Below the pieces are notes generated by a model. That model ran no database searches. It was not told where the DNA came from and saw nothing but the letters and a program-made list of their open reading frames with translations. The translations under genes and the position numbers were made by a program. Shown here one piece after another: positions 25,755 through 35,034 of a DNA stretch of 64,000 nucleotides (position 1 is its first letter; every line of letters begins with the position of its first letter). The stretch is taken from assembly GCA_949289845.1 (NCBI GenBank), contig CASEPN010000001.1, positions 592,316-656,315 of the forward strand. Reading direction: 5' to 3'. Source of the DNA: an uncultured Bacillota bacterium. GTDB taxonomy: Bacteria > Bacillota_I > Bacilli_A > RFN20 > CAG-826.

Positions 25755-27967
25755 GATTCGAAGATAAGGCCCTTTTGAATCCTGAGAAGCTTAATGGGGA
25801 AAGGAAGATCGCCCGATGGAACTACGGGCCAGGGATGCGCCTTAGCCATGAGGCCATTGACGGGGATCCCGCGCTCGAGTCCCCTCAAGGGCGCGCCCGC
25901 CTTTCGCTTTCCTTCCTCGGGAAACCCTCCTCCCCCAAGGTGCTCCGCCTCGGGAAAGGCATCCGGCGCCTCCAGGTCTTTGACTGCAAGGCAGGATGTA
26001 TCTCCAGGATCGAACTCGATCCCAGGAACCCCTATCTGGAATGCCCGGACGGCAAGGCGCTCCTCCGGAAGAAGGGAAAGGTCCTCTTCTTCAGCCTGGG
26101 GACGATCCCCGAGGGGACGAGGAAGATCGAAAGCTTCGTCTTCCCCAAGGGGCTCAGGAAGAAGACGCTTGTCATCCCCTCGTCCGTCGAGGAGATCGAA
26201 ATCGGGGCCCTCAACGGCCTCCTGGTCCAGACGCTCGTCCTCAAGAACCCCGATGTCGAGATGGAGCATGGCGCCTGCGCATCCCCCTCCCTCCGGGAGG
26301 TGCGGATCCAAGGGAAGGCTCCTTGTTTGCCAGGATCCAGCTTCCGAAACAGCCTCTATGAGATCGCCTGTCCCTACATCCGGATCGAAGCGGACGAGGA
26401 AGGGGGCGAGGCCTTCTTCCGGGACGGAGTCTACGCGGACCAGGATGGGGTCGTGCTCATCGGAAACCTCGATGAGGAAGGGAGGGCCATCATCCCCGAA
26501 TGGGCGACCGGGCTCGCCTACCATTCCTACGAGGGGCTCCATCCTTCCTCCATCGAAATCCCTTCGCCCGTGAGAAAGATCGAATACCTCGGCCTCTCCC
26601 CGCGGAAGCATTGCCCCGTCCATATCGGGAAGGGCCTGGAGGAGATGGAATCCACCTGGTTCCTTAGCGGGACGGACAGGAAAAGCCTTTCCGTCTCCCC
26701 GGACAACAAGGCCTTCCTCTCCCCCGAGGGAAGCGGCGTCATCCTCCGGAGGGAGGACCTCGCCGTGGTCTACGCCACCCATGACGCCAGGATCCCCGGC
26801 CTCGCGAGGAAAATCGCGCGCGGCGCCTTCCTTCGCACCCCGCCCTTCCTCCACCTCCCGGAGCGCCTGGAGAGCGTGAACGGGATGGTCGTTGCCGGGA
26901 TCGCGCGCCCCGGAAGACGGCTCATCGTCTCCTCGAGGAACCTCCGCTGCCGAAGGAACCCGATTCTTCCTCCCTACAGGAGGATCGTCATGAAGCGAGG
27001 CGCCCATGTCCCCCTCCGCTTCTTCACGACGGCCTTCGAGGACCCGCCCGAGCTTTCTTCCATCCGCCTTGAGAAAGGCTACGAAGGCCACCGCATGGCG
27101 GGGAAGCACGCCCTCATGGACGGAAAGGGGACGATGCTTTGCCTGGGAGACGGGACCGGCACGATCCCGGAAGGAACCGAGGCCATCCTCTTCGGCGCCT
27201 TCTCCAATCTAGATCTCCACGGACTCCATGTGCCCGAGGGCGTCAAGGAGATCGAAGACATGGCCTTCTTCGGCTCCTGCATGGGAGGGAAGGTCCTTCT
27301 CCCCGCGAGCCTCGCGTGGATTTCCTCCTCTGCCTTCCATTCGGTCCGGGCGAGAAGGTCCCTGCGTCTCCTCGTCTCGAAGGACAATCCTTACTTCTAC
27401 ACCGACAAGTCGGGAAGGTTCCTACTCCGAAAGGAGGACGACTCCATCGTCCTTGCCGTCGGGAAGATCGCGCGCGTTCCGGAGGAGGCGAAGATCCTGA
27501 AGAACTTCTGGCTCGACTCCTGCCTGCCAAGGACCCTCTTCATCCCTAAGACGGTCGCCCACATCGAGCCGCTAGGCCTCCAGAACCCCTTCATACGAAC
27601 CCTCATCGTCGAAGGAGGACTCGAAAAGTTTGCCGAGGTCTACTTCAGGGGGCTCTTCCAGCCTCGGAAGATCCGTCTCCTCGGACCGGCAAAGGAAATC
27701 CCCGCCTCCCTCTTTCTCGGAGCCTCGGACGTCGAGGAAATCATCCTCCCCGAGGGACTCGAGCGGATCGGGGAACGCGCCTTCCTTGAATGCAAGGATC
27801 TCCGAAAGGCGCGCATCCCGGACAGCGTGCGCTTCATCGGTACGGGGGCCTTCGAAGGCACGTCCTTGAGAAGCGTCCTCCTCCCTCAAGGCTGCAAGGT
27901 CGCGCCGGACGCCTTCGACAAGAGGACGCGCATTCGTTTCCAGGAGGAGGCAGGATCCTTGGCCTAG
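25751..27967 (+). CDS. BspA-type leucine-rich-repeat protein, copy 2
   Basis: A 738-residue paralog of the preceding gene: the opening SLSFLGKPSSPKVLRLGKGI, NPYLECPDGKALLRKKGKV and VYADQDGVVLIGNLDEEG segments match copy 1 position by position, so the pair arose by tandem duplication and has since diverged. It is again without a signal peptide and made of LRR_5-like repeats (LPEGLERIGERAF). ATG 25751 overlaps the previous stop (ATGA); no strong ribosome-binding site, so translation is probably coupled. It is the last gene of the operon, ending 47 bp before the tRNA-Pro gene. Confidence 0.85.
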   Translation: MRFEDKALLNPEKLNGERKIARWNYGPGMRLSHEAIDGDPALESPQGRARLSLSFLGKPSSPKVLRLGKGIRRLQVFDCKAGCISRIELDPRNPYLECPDGKALLRKKGKVLFFSLGTIPEGTRKIESFVFPKGLRKKTLVIPSSVEEIEIGALNGLLVQTLVLKNPDVEMEHGACASPSLREVRIQGKAPCLPGSSFRNSLYEIACPYIRIEADEEGGEAFFRDGVYADQDGVVLIGNLDEEGRAIIPEWATGLAYHSYEGLHPSSIEIPSPVRKIEYLGLSPRKHCPVHIGKGLEEMESTWFLSGTDRKSLSVSPDNKAFLSPEGSGVILRREDLAVVYATHDARIPGLARKIARGAFLRTPPFLHLPERLESVNGMVVAGIARPGRRLIVSSRNLRCRRNPILPPYRRIVMKRGAHVPLRFFTTAFEDPPELSSIRLEKGYEGHRMAGKHALMDGKGTMLCLGDGTGTIPEGTEAILFGAFSNLDLHGLHVPEGVKEIEDMAFFGSCMGGKVLLPASLAWISSSAFHSVRARRSLRLLVSKDNPYFYTDKSGRFLLRKEDDSIVLAVGKIARVPEEAKILKNFWLDSCLPRTLFIPKTVAHIEPLGLQNPFIRTLIVEGGLEKFAEVYFRGLFQPRKIRLLGPAKEIPASLFLGASDVEEIILPEGLERIGERAFLECKDLRKARIPDSVRFIGTGAFEGTSLRSVLLPQGCKVAPDAFDKRTRIRFQEEAGSLA

Positions 27968-27971
27968 CATG

Positions 27972-28005
27972 AAAAAACGGCCTGGGGACCGCTCCCCTGG
28001 CCTTT
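27972..28005 (-). terminator. Terminator after tRNA-Pro
   Basis: On the minus strand GGCCAGGGGA-GCGG-TCCCCAGGCC folds into a hairpin followed by GTTTTTT. It lies just past the CCA end of the tRNA and could also weakly end the convergent LRR operon. Confidence 0.85.
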
Positions 28006-28013
28006 GCGTCCGG

Positions 28014-28091
28014 TGGTCGGGATGGCGGGATTCGAACCCGCGGTCTTCTGCTCCCAAAGCAGACGCGATGACCAAGCTTCGCTACATCCCG
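28014..28091 (-). tRNA. tRNA-Pro (UGG)
   Basis: A complete cloverleaf with acceptor CGGGATG, anticodon loop TTTGGGA (anticodon TGG, reading CCA), T loop TTCGAAT and encoded CCA. It stands alone with its own terminator and its 3' end faces the accessory island, a common insertion side, but I found no integrase or duplicated tRNA end. Confidence 0.96.
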
Positions 28092-28506
28092 GCCTGACGA
28101 AGTATAGGAAGAGGGAAAGGGGGTGGCAAGGACGTCTGCCTAAAGGAAAACCCCTAGGAGGAAAGCGTGTCCTAGGTCCGCAAAGGGCAGATCGTCTGTG
28201 CCGCCAAGGATGCAGAAATGCAGGGCCGGGGGAGATAAGCCATCGAAGCGGCAGGCAATGGACGCGCTCCGCCTGGATCGACTCCATCAACGACCGGATG
28301 GAAGCCGAGCGAACATGGGGAGGCAAGAGACCTGCCGTTCCTCCCCCTTGTCCGCTAATCTCTCCGAGATCTGGTCGCGGAGGAAAAGGTAACTCGCTCG
28401 AAAACCTATCAGCCAGCGGCGCCAGCGGGCGATCGTCCACCCTCCGCCTTGCCTCATAGGAAAGGGGGGCAGGACAGCCTTCCCGCCAGGGCCTTATCAT
28501 CGGGAC
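28092..28506. other. 415-bp gap without a recognisable gene
   Basis: The stretch between tRNA-Pro and the HD-domain gene has frames open by chance but none with a ribosome-binding site or family resemblance. I looked for RNase P, tmRNA and SRP RNA core motifs and saw none. The last bases hold a -10 box TATCAT (28495-28500), six bases before the ATG of the next gene. Confidence 0.5.
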
Positions 28507-29113
28507 ATGAATGAGTTCGATCTTCTTGCCCGCATTGGAAAAGCCACTGACGGAGTGCGCCTTGCCGCAAGGATCGCCTGGCGGGCGCACCGGGATCAGA
28601 GGCGAAGGGACGGGGAGCCCTATCTCCACCACCCCCTCCGGATGAGGGAAAAGTATCTCGATCTCCTCAGGCTTTCCGAGGAAGGCCCCGGAGATTCCGA
28701 CATCCTCCTGCTAAAGGAATGCGGCATTCCCTACGAGGGAGTGGAGGAGCTCGCCCTTCTCCACGACGTGGCCGAGGACTTCCCCATCTCGCTGGAGGAA
28801 ATCGGGGCCGCCTACGGGGAAGCGGGGATGTTTCCGAGATATGCGTCCATCCTCCGGCCGAGGCTTCCTCTGCTGACCAAGCGGCCGGGCGAGGATTACC
28901 CCCTCCTTCATCGCAAGGGTCGCCTCGGACAGGACCGCCTCCCTCGTGAAGATGCTGGACCTCGAGGATAACTCGCGGGTGCTCACCGCCGGAACATGCG
29001 AGGAATCCTCGTTCCGACGGATAGGGAAATACCTGGAGGCGGCGCGTCTCCTCGCCGAACGGCATCGTTTCCCCGAGGCGATCGCCTCCTACTGGAAGAG
29101 GAAGGAGCCATAG
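28507..29113 (+). pseudogene. HD-domain (RelA/SpoT-type hydrolase-like) protein, frameshifted
   Basis: The first frame reads an HD phosphohydrolase like the N-terminal part of RelA/SpoT: AARIAWRAHRDQRRRDGEPYLHHPLRM, then LLHDVAED with the HD pair near residue 81, and LTKRPGEDYP. At a run of five C's (28908-28912) the frame shifts; removing one C continues FIARVASDRTASLVKMLDLEDNS and RRIGKYLEAARLLAERHRFP to TAG 29113, the expected end of this family (about 201 residues in all). So the gene carries a one-base insertion, or the base is a sequencing error. The intact enzyme would hydrolyse nucleotides such as (p)ppGpp. The start appears leaderless, with TATCAT six bases before the ATG. Confidence 0.75.
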
Positions 29114-29286
29114 GAGAAAGCCGTAGGCTCCCCTTCCCTGCGCCAGAATCAAAAAGGCCACCTGAGGATCGAACCAGATACCGAGCCCTTCCAAGATGAT
29201 AGAGGAAGCAGGAGGAAAGCCCCCTCCCGTCCTGCTCTTGATGCGACGCGATATCTGCCAGGCGCGAAGCGCTCCTTTTGATTCGC

Positions 29287-31257
29287 TCAGCGCCTTTCCC
29301 TTCTGGATGGGATGACAAGGGTACCCCACGAGATAATGGAAAGGACGAGAGGGGCAAGAAGGAGCAGGAGCGACCACGGGGCGAATGTGGCAAAAGGGAG
29401 AGGGGATTCCACCGAGAAATAATGGGAAGCGGCCGGGCCGACCGCGTAGCCATATCCCCCGTAGGCTTCCTCCATGCCCCAGAGATTGGCGAGGGGCAGG
29501 AGGGCGACCTCGTACAGGAGTAAGGCGACCAGGGAAGGGACGAGAAAGAGAAGGCCTTCGATGAGAAGCCTTTCCCCCGATGTTCGAGAAGCAGGCCTTC
29601 CCGCGAGGAAGAGCGCGTTCCCCACCTCCTTATAGAATCTTCTCCGTGTCTTCCGGGAAAGCAGGAGGGAGAGCAGCGACAGGGCGAGCAGAAAGCCTCC
29701 TGCCAGATAGAAGATCGTCCGGAAGGTCGAAAGGTAAGGGATCCCGTCCCGGATCAGGTCGAGGATCCGGATATCGGCCTCTTGGACAAGGGAAAGCGCT
29801 CCTTCCTTCGTAAGGACCGCGTTCCCCCAGCTTTCGAATCCCCCGCACCCGAAGGTCGTGGCCCTCGCGGAAAGGGAAAGGTAGAGGCCGAGGGAAACGG
29901 AGGGCTCCCCTTCCTCGGCGACTATGCTCGAGCCATCCTCCCCAATGAGGAACTCGCCTCCTCCCGGGTAGGAAAGGGACGCCTCAAGCGAAGGGCCGAC
30001 GGGAAGGAAATCAGGCTCCGCCTCCCCGACGCCGACGACATTGCCCCGGAAGCGAAGCGACTCCCCGTCCATGATAGGGAGATAGAGCCCTTCGATATCA
30101 AGCTTCCATTCCTCTGGCGTTCCCTTGTTCAGAAGCGAGAGGAAGTCCCCTTCAGCGACCGAGAGAATCGCTCCCCTCGCCCCTTCCAGGACGAGGGCGG
30201 TCTCCTGGAGGCCGGCGAGGAGGCTTTCTTCCTCCTCTTCCATAAGGACGAGGGAGGAGCCCTCGGGGATGGCTTCCTCCGGGAAGAAGGAGGCAGGGCC
30301 TTCCTTCCCAAGGTCCAGTACCAGGGTCAACCCCTGCTCTCTTCCCGTCGGGCTATAGAAGGAGATAGGGAACGTCCAGAGGGCGGCTTCCGGGAGAGGA
30401 TCCAGGGGAAGCCCGTCTAGCTCCGCCCGGAATAGGGAGAAGGGGTCCTTCTCCAAGGCCAGCCTGGTCCCGTCGCCCGAGGGGGTGAGCGCCACCCCCA
30501 TGAAAAGGGATGACATCCCAAGGAAAGGGAGCACCGCGAAAAGAAGCACGCTGGAAATGTTCCTCCTGAAAAACAGGCGGAAATGGCCGAAGAACCCGAA
30601 ACGGACACTAGGGGATTCAATTTGAGGAACTTCCAGGGACGTATTGCAGGGATTTCCCTCTTTCTCTTCCAAGGAAACGCCTCCTTCTCCGTCGAAGGAG
30701 ATCCGCGCTTCCCAGGAAAGGCCGCCCGTGTCCTTCTGGTGGTTCACGACGATTACGAGATGCTCCCTGGCAAGGGAATTCAGAAAGGAAGCGATCCTTT
30801 CCCGGGATGAGGCGTCGAGGCTCGAGAAGGGCTCGTCAAGGAAATAGGCGTCCGCCGGGCGGAGAAGGCAAAGGAGAAGCTCCGCCTTCGCCCTCTCCCC
30901 GATCGAGAGGGAGAGGACCCTCTTCCCCATCAGCGGGGAAAGGCAAAGGGCATCCGCCAGCAAAGCCACTTTAGGAGAGTCGGGAGGAACGCCCAGGAGA
31001 GAGGAGACGTTCTCTCCAAGGGTGAGGTCCAGGAGCGCCGTCCCCCGCTGGCCCATGTAGGAGAAGGAACGGAAGCCCCGCCTTAGCTCTCCCCCCTCCG
31101 ACTCGCGGATCCCCATGAAGGCGTCGAGAAGGAGCGACTTCCCTGATCCGGAAGGCCCCTCGATGAGCACGAGGCCCTTATCGAAGGAAAAGGATAGGTC
31201 CTTGACGAGGAGGCGCCCTCCGACCGAAAGCCTTAGGCGAGAAGCCTCGAGGATCAT
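29287..31257 (-). CDS. ABC transporter, ATPase fused to permease (second subunit)
   Basis: A 656-residue half-transporter. Residues 1-205 are an ABC ATPase: Walker A GPSGSGKS (34-41), signature LSIGERAKAE, Walker B AYFLDEPFSSLD and H-loop VNHQKD. The rest has a membrane helix near 232-255, a large extracytoplasmic domain and three C-terminal helices, an FtsX/MacB-like permease layout. It overlaps the upstream related gene by ATGA, so the two form one heterodimeric exporter, probably for a peptide or for envelope stress. The substrate is unknown. Membrane protein. Confidence 0.85.
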   Translation of the reverse strand: MILEASRLRLSVGGRLLVKDLSFSFDKGLVLIEGPSGSGKSLLLDAFMGIRESEGGELRRGFRSFSYMGQRGTALLDLTLGENVSSLLGVPPDSPKVALLADALCLSPLMGKRVLSLSIGERAKAELLLCLLRPADAYFLDEPFSSLDASSRERIASFLNSLAREHLVIVVNHQKDTGGLSWEARISFDGEGGVSLEEKEGNPCNTSLEVPQIESPSVRFGFFGHFRLFFRRNISSVLLFAVLPFLGMSSLFMGVALTPSGDGTRLALEKDPFSLFRAELDGLPLDPLPEAALWTFPISFYSPTGREQGLTLVLDLGKEGPASFFPEEAIPEGSSLVLMEEEEESLLAGLQETALVLEGARGAILSVAEGDFLSLLNKGTPEEWKLDIEGLYLPIMDGESLRFRGNVVGVGEAEPDFLPVGPSLEASLSYPGGGEFLIGEDGSSIVAEEGEPSVSLGLYLSLSARATTFGCGGFESWGNAVLTKEGALSLVQEADIRILDLIRDGIPYLSTFRTIFYLAGGFLLALSLLSLLLSRKTRRRFYKEVGNALFLAGRPASRTSGERLLIEGLLFLVPSLVALLLYEVALLPLANLWGMEEAYGGYGYAVGPAASHYFSVESPLPFATFAPWSLLLLLAPLVLSIISWGTLVIPSRRERR

Positions 31258-33125
31258 CGCCTCTTCAGCTCCTCCAGGACGAGCGAGGCGTTCTCGGGAA
31301 GGCTGATCCTTCTCAGGACGTACTCATGGATGAGGAGCCCCAGGAGAAGGAGGGGAAGAGAGAGGATCGACCAGGGATCAAGGAATGTGAGGATGCCGAT
31401 GTTGAGGGCCGACCCCACGTACATGGCGTACCCCCACATCCCCAGCGCGGACAGGATGAGCGCGGACATATACCCAAGGAGCGACGGAAGGAGGAAGGCG
31501 AGGGACTGCTCCTTGGCGAGGAATCCCCTGTCCGCGCCTCCAGCCAGAAGGAGGAGGTTCCTTCTCCTGTCCCTGGAATGGGAGACGAAGGAAAGGACGA
31601 TGAGGTAGGCCGGAAGGAAGAAGGCGAAGACAAGGGAGAAGGCGGAGTAGCCCCTCGGCCCGGCGAAGGGGATGGCAAGGGGCGCGCTCCCGTCCTCGGC
31701 GACAAGGTACTTTCCGACATCGCTTCCAGAAGGGAAGGAACCACGGGAAACCTGCTCCGGAAGGACGTCCTTCGGGAAGGGGATCATCTCGCAGGTGTGG
31801 TTCCCGTCGTTTTCTCCACCGACGAATAGGGAGTCGGAAAGGAAGGAATTCTCGATCTCGAGGACCATCGAGTTCCCCATCCCTAGCTCGACGGCGAGGC
31901 CTTTATGGGAAAGGTAGTAGGGGGTGTTCAAGGAAGGGTAGACCCCGACCGGGCGGAGGGAGGAACCGTTGAGAGGAATCTCCTTCTCGGAGATCAGCGC
32001 GAAGGCTTCCTCCTCGCCGATGCCTCCGTGAAGCTCCTGCACTCGAACGAGATAGTTCTCCGGGACGAGGCATTCCGTCGAGTTCTCCGGAAGGCGCCCG
32101 TGAAGAAGGGACCAGTCCTCCCCGAGATAGGGGGAAAGCTTCTCCCAGTCGAACAGGAAGGCGCCCATATAGCGTCCGCCCGCATCGTCCTTCAACCACT
32201 CGGGGTAAAGGACGGGGAGGCCCTCTCCGAAAAGCGGCGAGTTAAGGTCGACGAACACTCCCGGGGCGTTCGCAAGGAAATATTGTGCGATGACCTCCTC
32301 CTCGGGAGACTCCCTGTCCCCCATGTTCCCGTAGTTCGAGCCCGCCATCGCGCCCAGCCCACCGAACACGAAGCAGACAAGGGAAAGAAGGAAGGAAAGC
32401 ACGAGGTTCGTCCAAACGACAGTCTTGTCCCAGTCCTTGAGGAGGGAAGACCACTTGAAGACGGTGTCCGTCGACTTTTCACGGCTATCGGAAGACGAAA
32501 TCCCCTCTCCTTCATAAGAAAGCCCGTCCCTGACATCGAGGATAGTCGCGCCAGGAAGGATGTCCTCTTCCTCATGGGTCGCAAAGATGACGAGCCGTTC
32601 CTTGGCAAGGGAAAGGACCTGCTCCCTCAGGATGGAGGCGGACCTAGGGTCGAGCGAGGCAGTGACCTCGTCGAGGAGAATGACGGGGTGGTCCCCGTAA
32701 AGGGCGCGGGCGAACGCCACACGGGCCTTCTCTCCGGAGGAAAGGGAGGAAGCCAGGGAATTCGCGACCTTCCCGAGGCCCATCCTATCCACGAGGCTGA
32801 GCGCCTTCTCGCGGTCGCGATCGCGGTAGGGGGCAAGTATATTGTCGACAACGTTTAAATCCTCAAAGACAAGGGGGATCTGCGGGAGAAATTGGGCGAT
32901 ATGGGTTACGTAGAGAGAGCGACGCTCCTCCTTCACGTCCTTCCTGTTCCAGGAAAGGGACCCTTCATATAGATCGTCCCTTCCGGACAGGATAGCGAGA
33001 AGAGTTGACTTCCCCGAGCCATTGGGGCCTCTCAACATGAAAAGCCCTTTATCCGGGAGCGAGAGCCTTACGTCCTTCAAGGAGAAGGAGCCCTGCCGTT
33101 TTTCACGAAGCCTCAGTTCAAGCAT
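31254..33125 (-). CDS. ABC transporter, ATPase fused to permease (first subunit)
   Basis: A 623-residue protein with the same layout as its downstream partner. The ATPase has Walker A GPNGSGKST (34-42), signature LSSGEKARVAFARAL, Walker B VILLDEVTASLD and H-loop ATHEEED. A membrane helix at about 242-262 leads into an external domain of 230 residues, then three helices near the C terminus. The promoter on the minus strand is TTGCTT (33229-33234), 17-nt spacer, TATACA (33206-33211), leaving an 80-nt leader; the -35 box lies inside the tail of the tRNA-Arg terminator. It leads the two-gene operon. Confidence 0.86.
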   Translation of the reverse strand: MLELRLREKRQGSFSLKDVRLSLPDKGLFMLRGPNGSGKSTLLAILSGRDDLYEGSLSWNRKDVKEERRSLYVTHIAQFLPQIPLVFEDLNVVDNILAPYRDRDREKALSLVDRMGLGKVANSLASSLSSGEKARVAFARALYGDHPVILLDEVTASLDPRSASILREQVLSLAKERLVIFATHEEEDILPGATILDVRDGLSYEGEGISSSDSREKSTDTVFKWSSLLKDWDKTVVWTNLVLSFLLSLVCFVFGGLGAMAGSNYGNMGDRESPEEEVIAQYFLANAPGVFVDLNSPLFGEGLPVLYPEWLKDDAGGRYMGAFLFDWEKLSPYLGEDWSLLHGRLPENSTECLVPENYLVRVQELHGGIGEEEAFALISEKEIPLNGSSLRPVGVYPSLNTPYYLSHKGLAVELGMGNSMVLEIENSFLSDSLFVGGENDGNHTCEMIPFPKDVLPEQVSRGSFPSGSDVGKYLVAEDGSAPLAIPFAGPRGYSAFSLVFAFFLPAYLIVLSFVSHSRDRRRNLLLLAGGADRGFLAKEQSLAFLLPSLLGYMSALILSALGMWGYAMYVGSALNIGILTFLDPWSILSLPLLLLGLLIHEYVLRRISLPENASLVLEELKRR

Positions 33126-33205
33126 GGCGATCCCTTACGCAATAGAAGCGGAAGTCCGGGCTAGCCTGGATAACGTTCTCCCTCCGACGCTTCCACGTCG
33201 CCTAT

Positions 33206-33234
33206 TGTATATTGGCACAGGCTCCTAAAAGCAA
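33206..33234 (-). promoter_or_regulatory. Promoter of the ABC exporter operon
   Basis: TTGCTT, 17-nt spacer, TATACA on the minus strand, about 80 bp before ATG 33125. The leader contains a small hairpin CGACG-TGGAAG-CGTCG. Confidence 0.6.
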
Positions 33235-33260
33235 AAACCCGCGGGATTTCCCCGCAGGTC
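33231..33260 (-). terminator. Terminator after tRNA-Arg
   Basis: On the minus strand CCTGCGGG-GAAAT-CCCGCGGG followed by TTTTTG, directly downstream of the tRNA-Arg CCA end. Confidence 0.85.
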
Positions 33261-33270
33261 TTCCTACAAG

Positions 33271-33347
33271 TGGCGCGCCAGGCAGGATTCGAACCCGCGA
33301 CCCTCAGATTCGTAGTCTGATACTCTATCCAGCTGAGCTACTGGCGC
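33271..33347 (-). tRNA. tRNA-Arg (ACG)
   Basis: A full cloverleaf: acceptor GCGCCAG, anticodon loop CTACGAA (anticodon ACG, read as ICG), T loop TTCGAAT, CCA encoded. It decodes CGN arginine codons after A34 deamination. Confidence 0.96.
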
Positions 33348-33438
33348 AGTGCGCCCTTCCTTTCGCCCATAGGAAGGGTGCGAGGCGGAATATACACCAA
33401 GCGCCAACCCCCATCAATGGGAAAAGGGGGCGGTTTCT

Positions 33439-34081
33439 TCATATCTCGTCCGGGAAGCCCTTCTCCCCTGGCTCATGCTCCGAGCGGCATCCCTCCTTCC
33501 CCTTTCTTTCTCTCTCGTGCTCGAGGTAGAGCTCCGCGGAGAAGAGGATCAAGAAGGCGAGGGACACCCCGAGGAGGCCATAAGGCGAATTGAGGTAGAG
33601 GGTGACGATACCGATCCCGGGAATGGAGGAGACCACCTTCCCCTTCACGTCCTCGAAGTCGACTACCCCGTCGAGGCGGTTGTTCGCATCTCCTCTCGTC
33701 CATATCTTCCCCGTGTCCTCATCGATCTGGACGATCCGGTGGCAGATGAGCCCAAGGTCATCGTCAAGGAAGAGGATGACGTCGTACACCTCGAGCTCCT
33801 CCAAGGAGGAGGGCATCCTTGCGATCACGACGTCGTTCTTCCTGTAGCGGTCATCGTGCCCTTCGAGGAAGTCCTCGAACTCGGGATTCACCGCTTCCAT
33901 CGACTCTGAGGAAATGACCGAGGCCCGAAGCCCGAAGAAAGGCGCGTTATAGCCAGATGCCCGGTCCACCCAGGACCAGCAGGAGGAGACAAGGACCAGG
34001 GCGATGAGGAAAAGACGAACCCCTTGAGGCAGCGCAGGAAGGGATTCCCCTTCCTCTCCTTCTTCTCGTTCCCTTTCCCAT
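33439..34081 (-). pseudogene. SipW-type signal peptidase I, start codon out of frame
   Basis: The frame encodes an archaeal/ER-type type I signal peptidase: membrane segment GVRLFLIALVLVSSCWSW, catalytic Ser in SSESME, HRIV (His instead of the Lys of ordinary type I enzymes), GDANN and a C-terminal helix LLGVSLAFLILFSAELYL. Such SipW enzymes process TasA/CalY-like secreted proteins, and two of those lie upstream. The best start, ATG 34081 with AGGAGGG five bases away, is one base out of register; no ATG, GTG or TTG fits the real frame nearby. A single indel in the purine-rich stretch 34040-34078 would restore it. So the gene is broken or contains a sequence error; CTG initiation is a remote alternative. 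Confidence 0.7.
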
Positions 34082-34119
34082 GGCCCTCCTGTATAAAGGA
34101 TATTCCCATATCGAAGGAA

Positions 34120-34140
34120 GGGCGGGGGAATCCCCCGCCC
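34120..34140. terminator. Strong GC hairpin between TasA-like and SipW genes
   Basis: GGGCGGGGG and CCCCCGCCC arms of 9 bp with a 3-nt loop, followed on the minus strand by TTCCTTCG. The U-run is poor, so it may attenuate or process the operon transcript instead of ending it. Confidence 0.5.
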
Positions 34141-34169
34141 CTTAAGATGTTCTTTTGAGGCCGATCGGC

Positions 34170-35021
34170 CTAGTTGGAGGTTGAGGTAGTGATGGCGTCC
34201 GTCCCGTTCCCGGTCCAGTAGACGCCGGTCAGATTCTCCGGGACCTGAAGATTCGGGTCGGCTGACCAAGTGCCATTCTCGTGCTTCGCCTTGATCTCGT
34301 TCCCGGCCGGGATACTGCCAAGCCACATCCACTCGAGCTTGTCCGTGGCCTCGATGTTCATGACCATCTCGTACTGGTCGGAAACGGCCCATCCGTTCAT
34401 AGAGCCGACGACGTGGGCAACCTGGTAGCTTTCGTCATCCGTCAGACTGATTGAGACACTGTAATCGCCGGCAAGAGCGAGTAGCGACTCGGCCGAAATC
34501 CCATCGGCAAGACCGATGCTGAGAGTGACTGCTTTATACGCATCGCCAGCCTCGAACCCATCGCCGACGTAGATGTACGTGCTAAGGGTGCCGGTCTTGG
34601 TATTCGCGTCCGTCTCGGTCCAGTTCAGGCTGTTCTGCCCGGCAGTGTTCGCGAAGTAGGTCCCCTCCTTATAGCCGATTGTGGCGTTCGTCTGAAGCGC
34701 GTCGATGAGCGCGGTGTTCTCAGAGGTCACCGTGACGGTCAGCTTGGCGAGGATGTAGGGCTGGGTGAAGGCGCTGCCCTCGGCCTTCTTGCCCTGGATG
34801 TTGAAGTTGTAGGTGTTGGTAAGGTGATCCGGGGTAATGAGACCGTTCCCCTCGGCGCCAGTCACTTCCGAGATCGCGTAGTTGACGTCGGTCCCGGTGC
34901 GGATGCCGATGTTGACCTCCTTGTTCTCCTAGGCGACCTTGTAGAGGGCGAAGGAGGTGCCGATCGAGGCGATCGCGGCGAAGGCGGCGATGCCTCCGAC
35001 GATAAGGCTCTTCTTTTTCAT
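34170..35021 (-). pseudogene. TasA/CalY-like secreted protein with premature TAG
   Basis: From ATG 35021 (AGGAGG eight bases upstream) the frame gives a SipW-type signal peptide, MKKKSLIVGGIAAFAAIASI then GTSFALYKVA, followed at once by TAG (34929-34931). Past the stop the same frame continues without break, ENKEVNIGIRTGTDVNYAIS, to TAA 34170, 283 codons in total. A single C-to-T change in a CAG codon explains the stop. The C-terminal 90 residues (VGSMNGWAVSDQYEM, GSIPAGNEIKAKHENGTW, DPNLQVPENLTG) resemble a starch-binding CBM20/CBM48-type module, unusual for this family. TAG ends other genes here, so recoding is unlikely; the gene is probably inactivated or the base is wrong. Confidence 0.7.
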
Positions 35022-35034
35022 TGCCATGTCCTCC

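Noticed and set aside
28014-28091. tRNA-Pro as attachment site of an integrated element covering the island
   Set aside because: Its 3' end faces the island, but I found no integrase or recombinase gene and no duplicated tRNA end at the left side near 6-11 kb.
28092-28506. Possible RNase P, tmRNA or other structured RNA gene in the gap
   Set aside because: A GAGGAAAG-like stretch occurs but the other conserved core elements of RNase P RNA are absent, and no tmRNA tag frame or tRNA-like end is visible.
34929-34931. TAG as a recoded sense codon in the TasA-like gene
   Set aside because: Intact genes such as tyrS, pepC, potD and the rubredoxin-like gene end with TAG, and adjacent genes of the same cluster carry unrelated frameshifts, so mutation or error is simpler.
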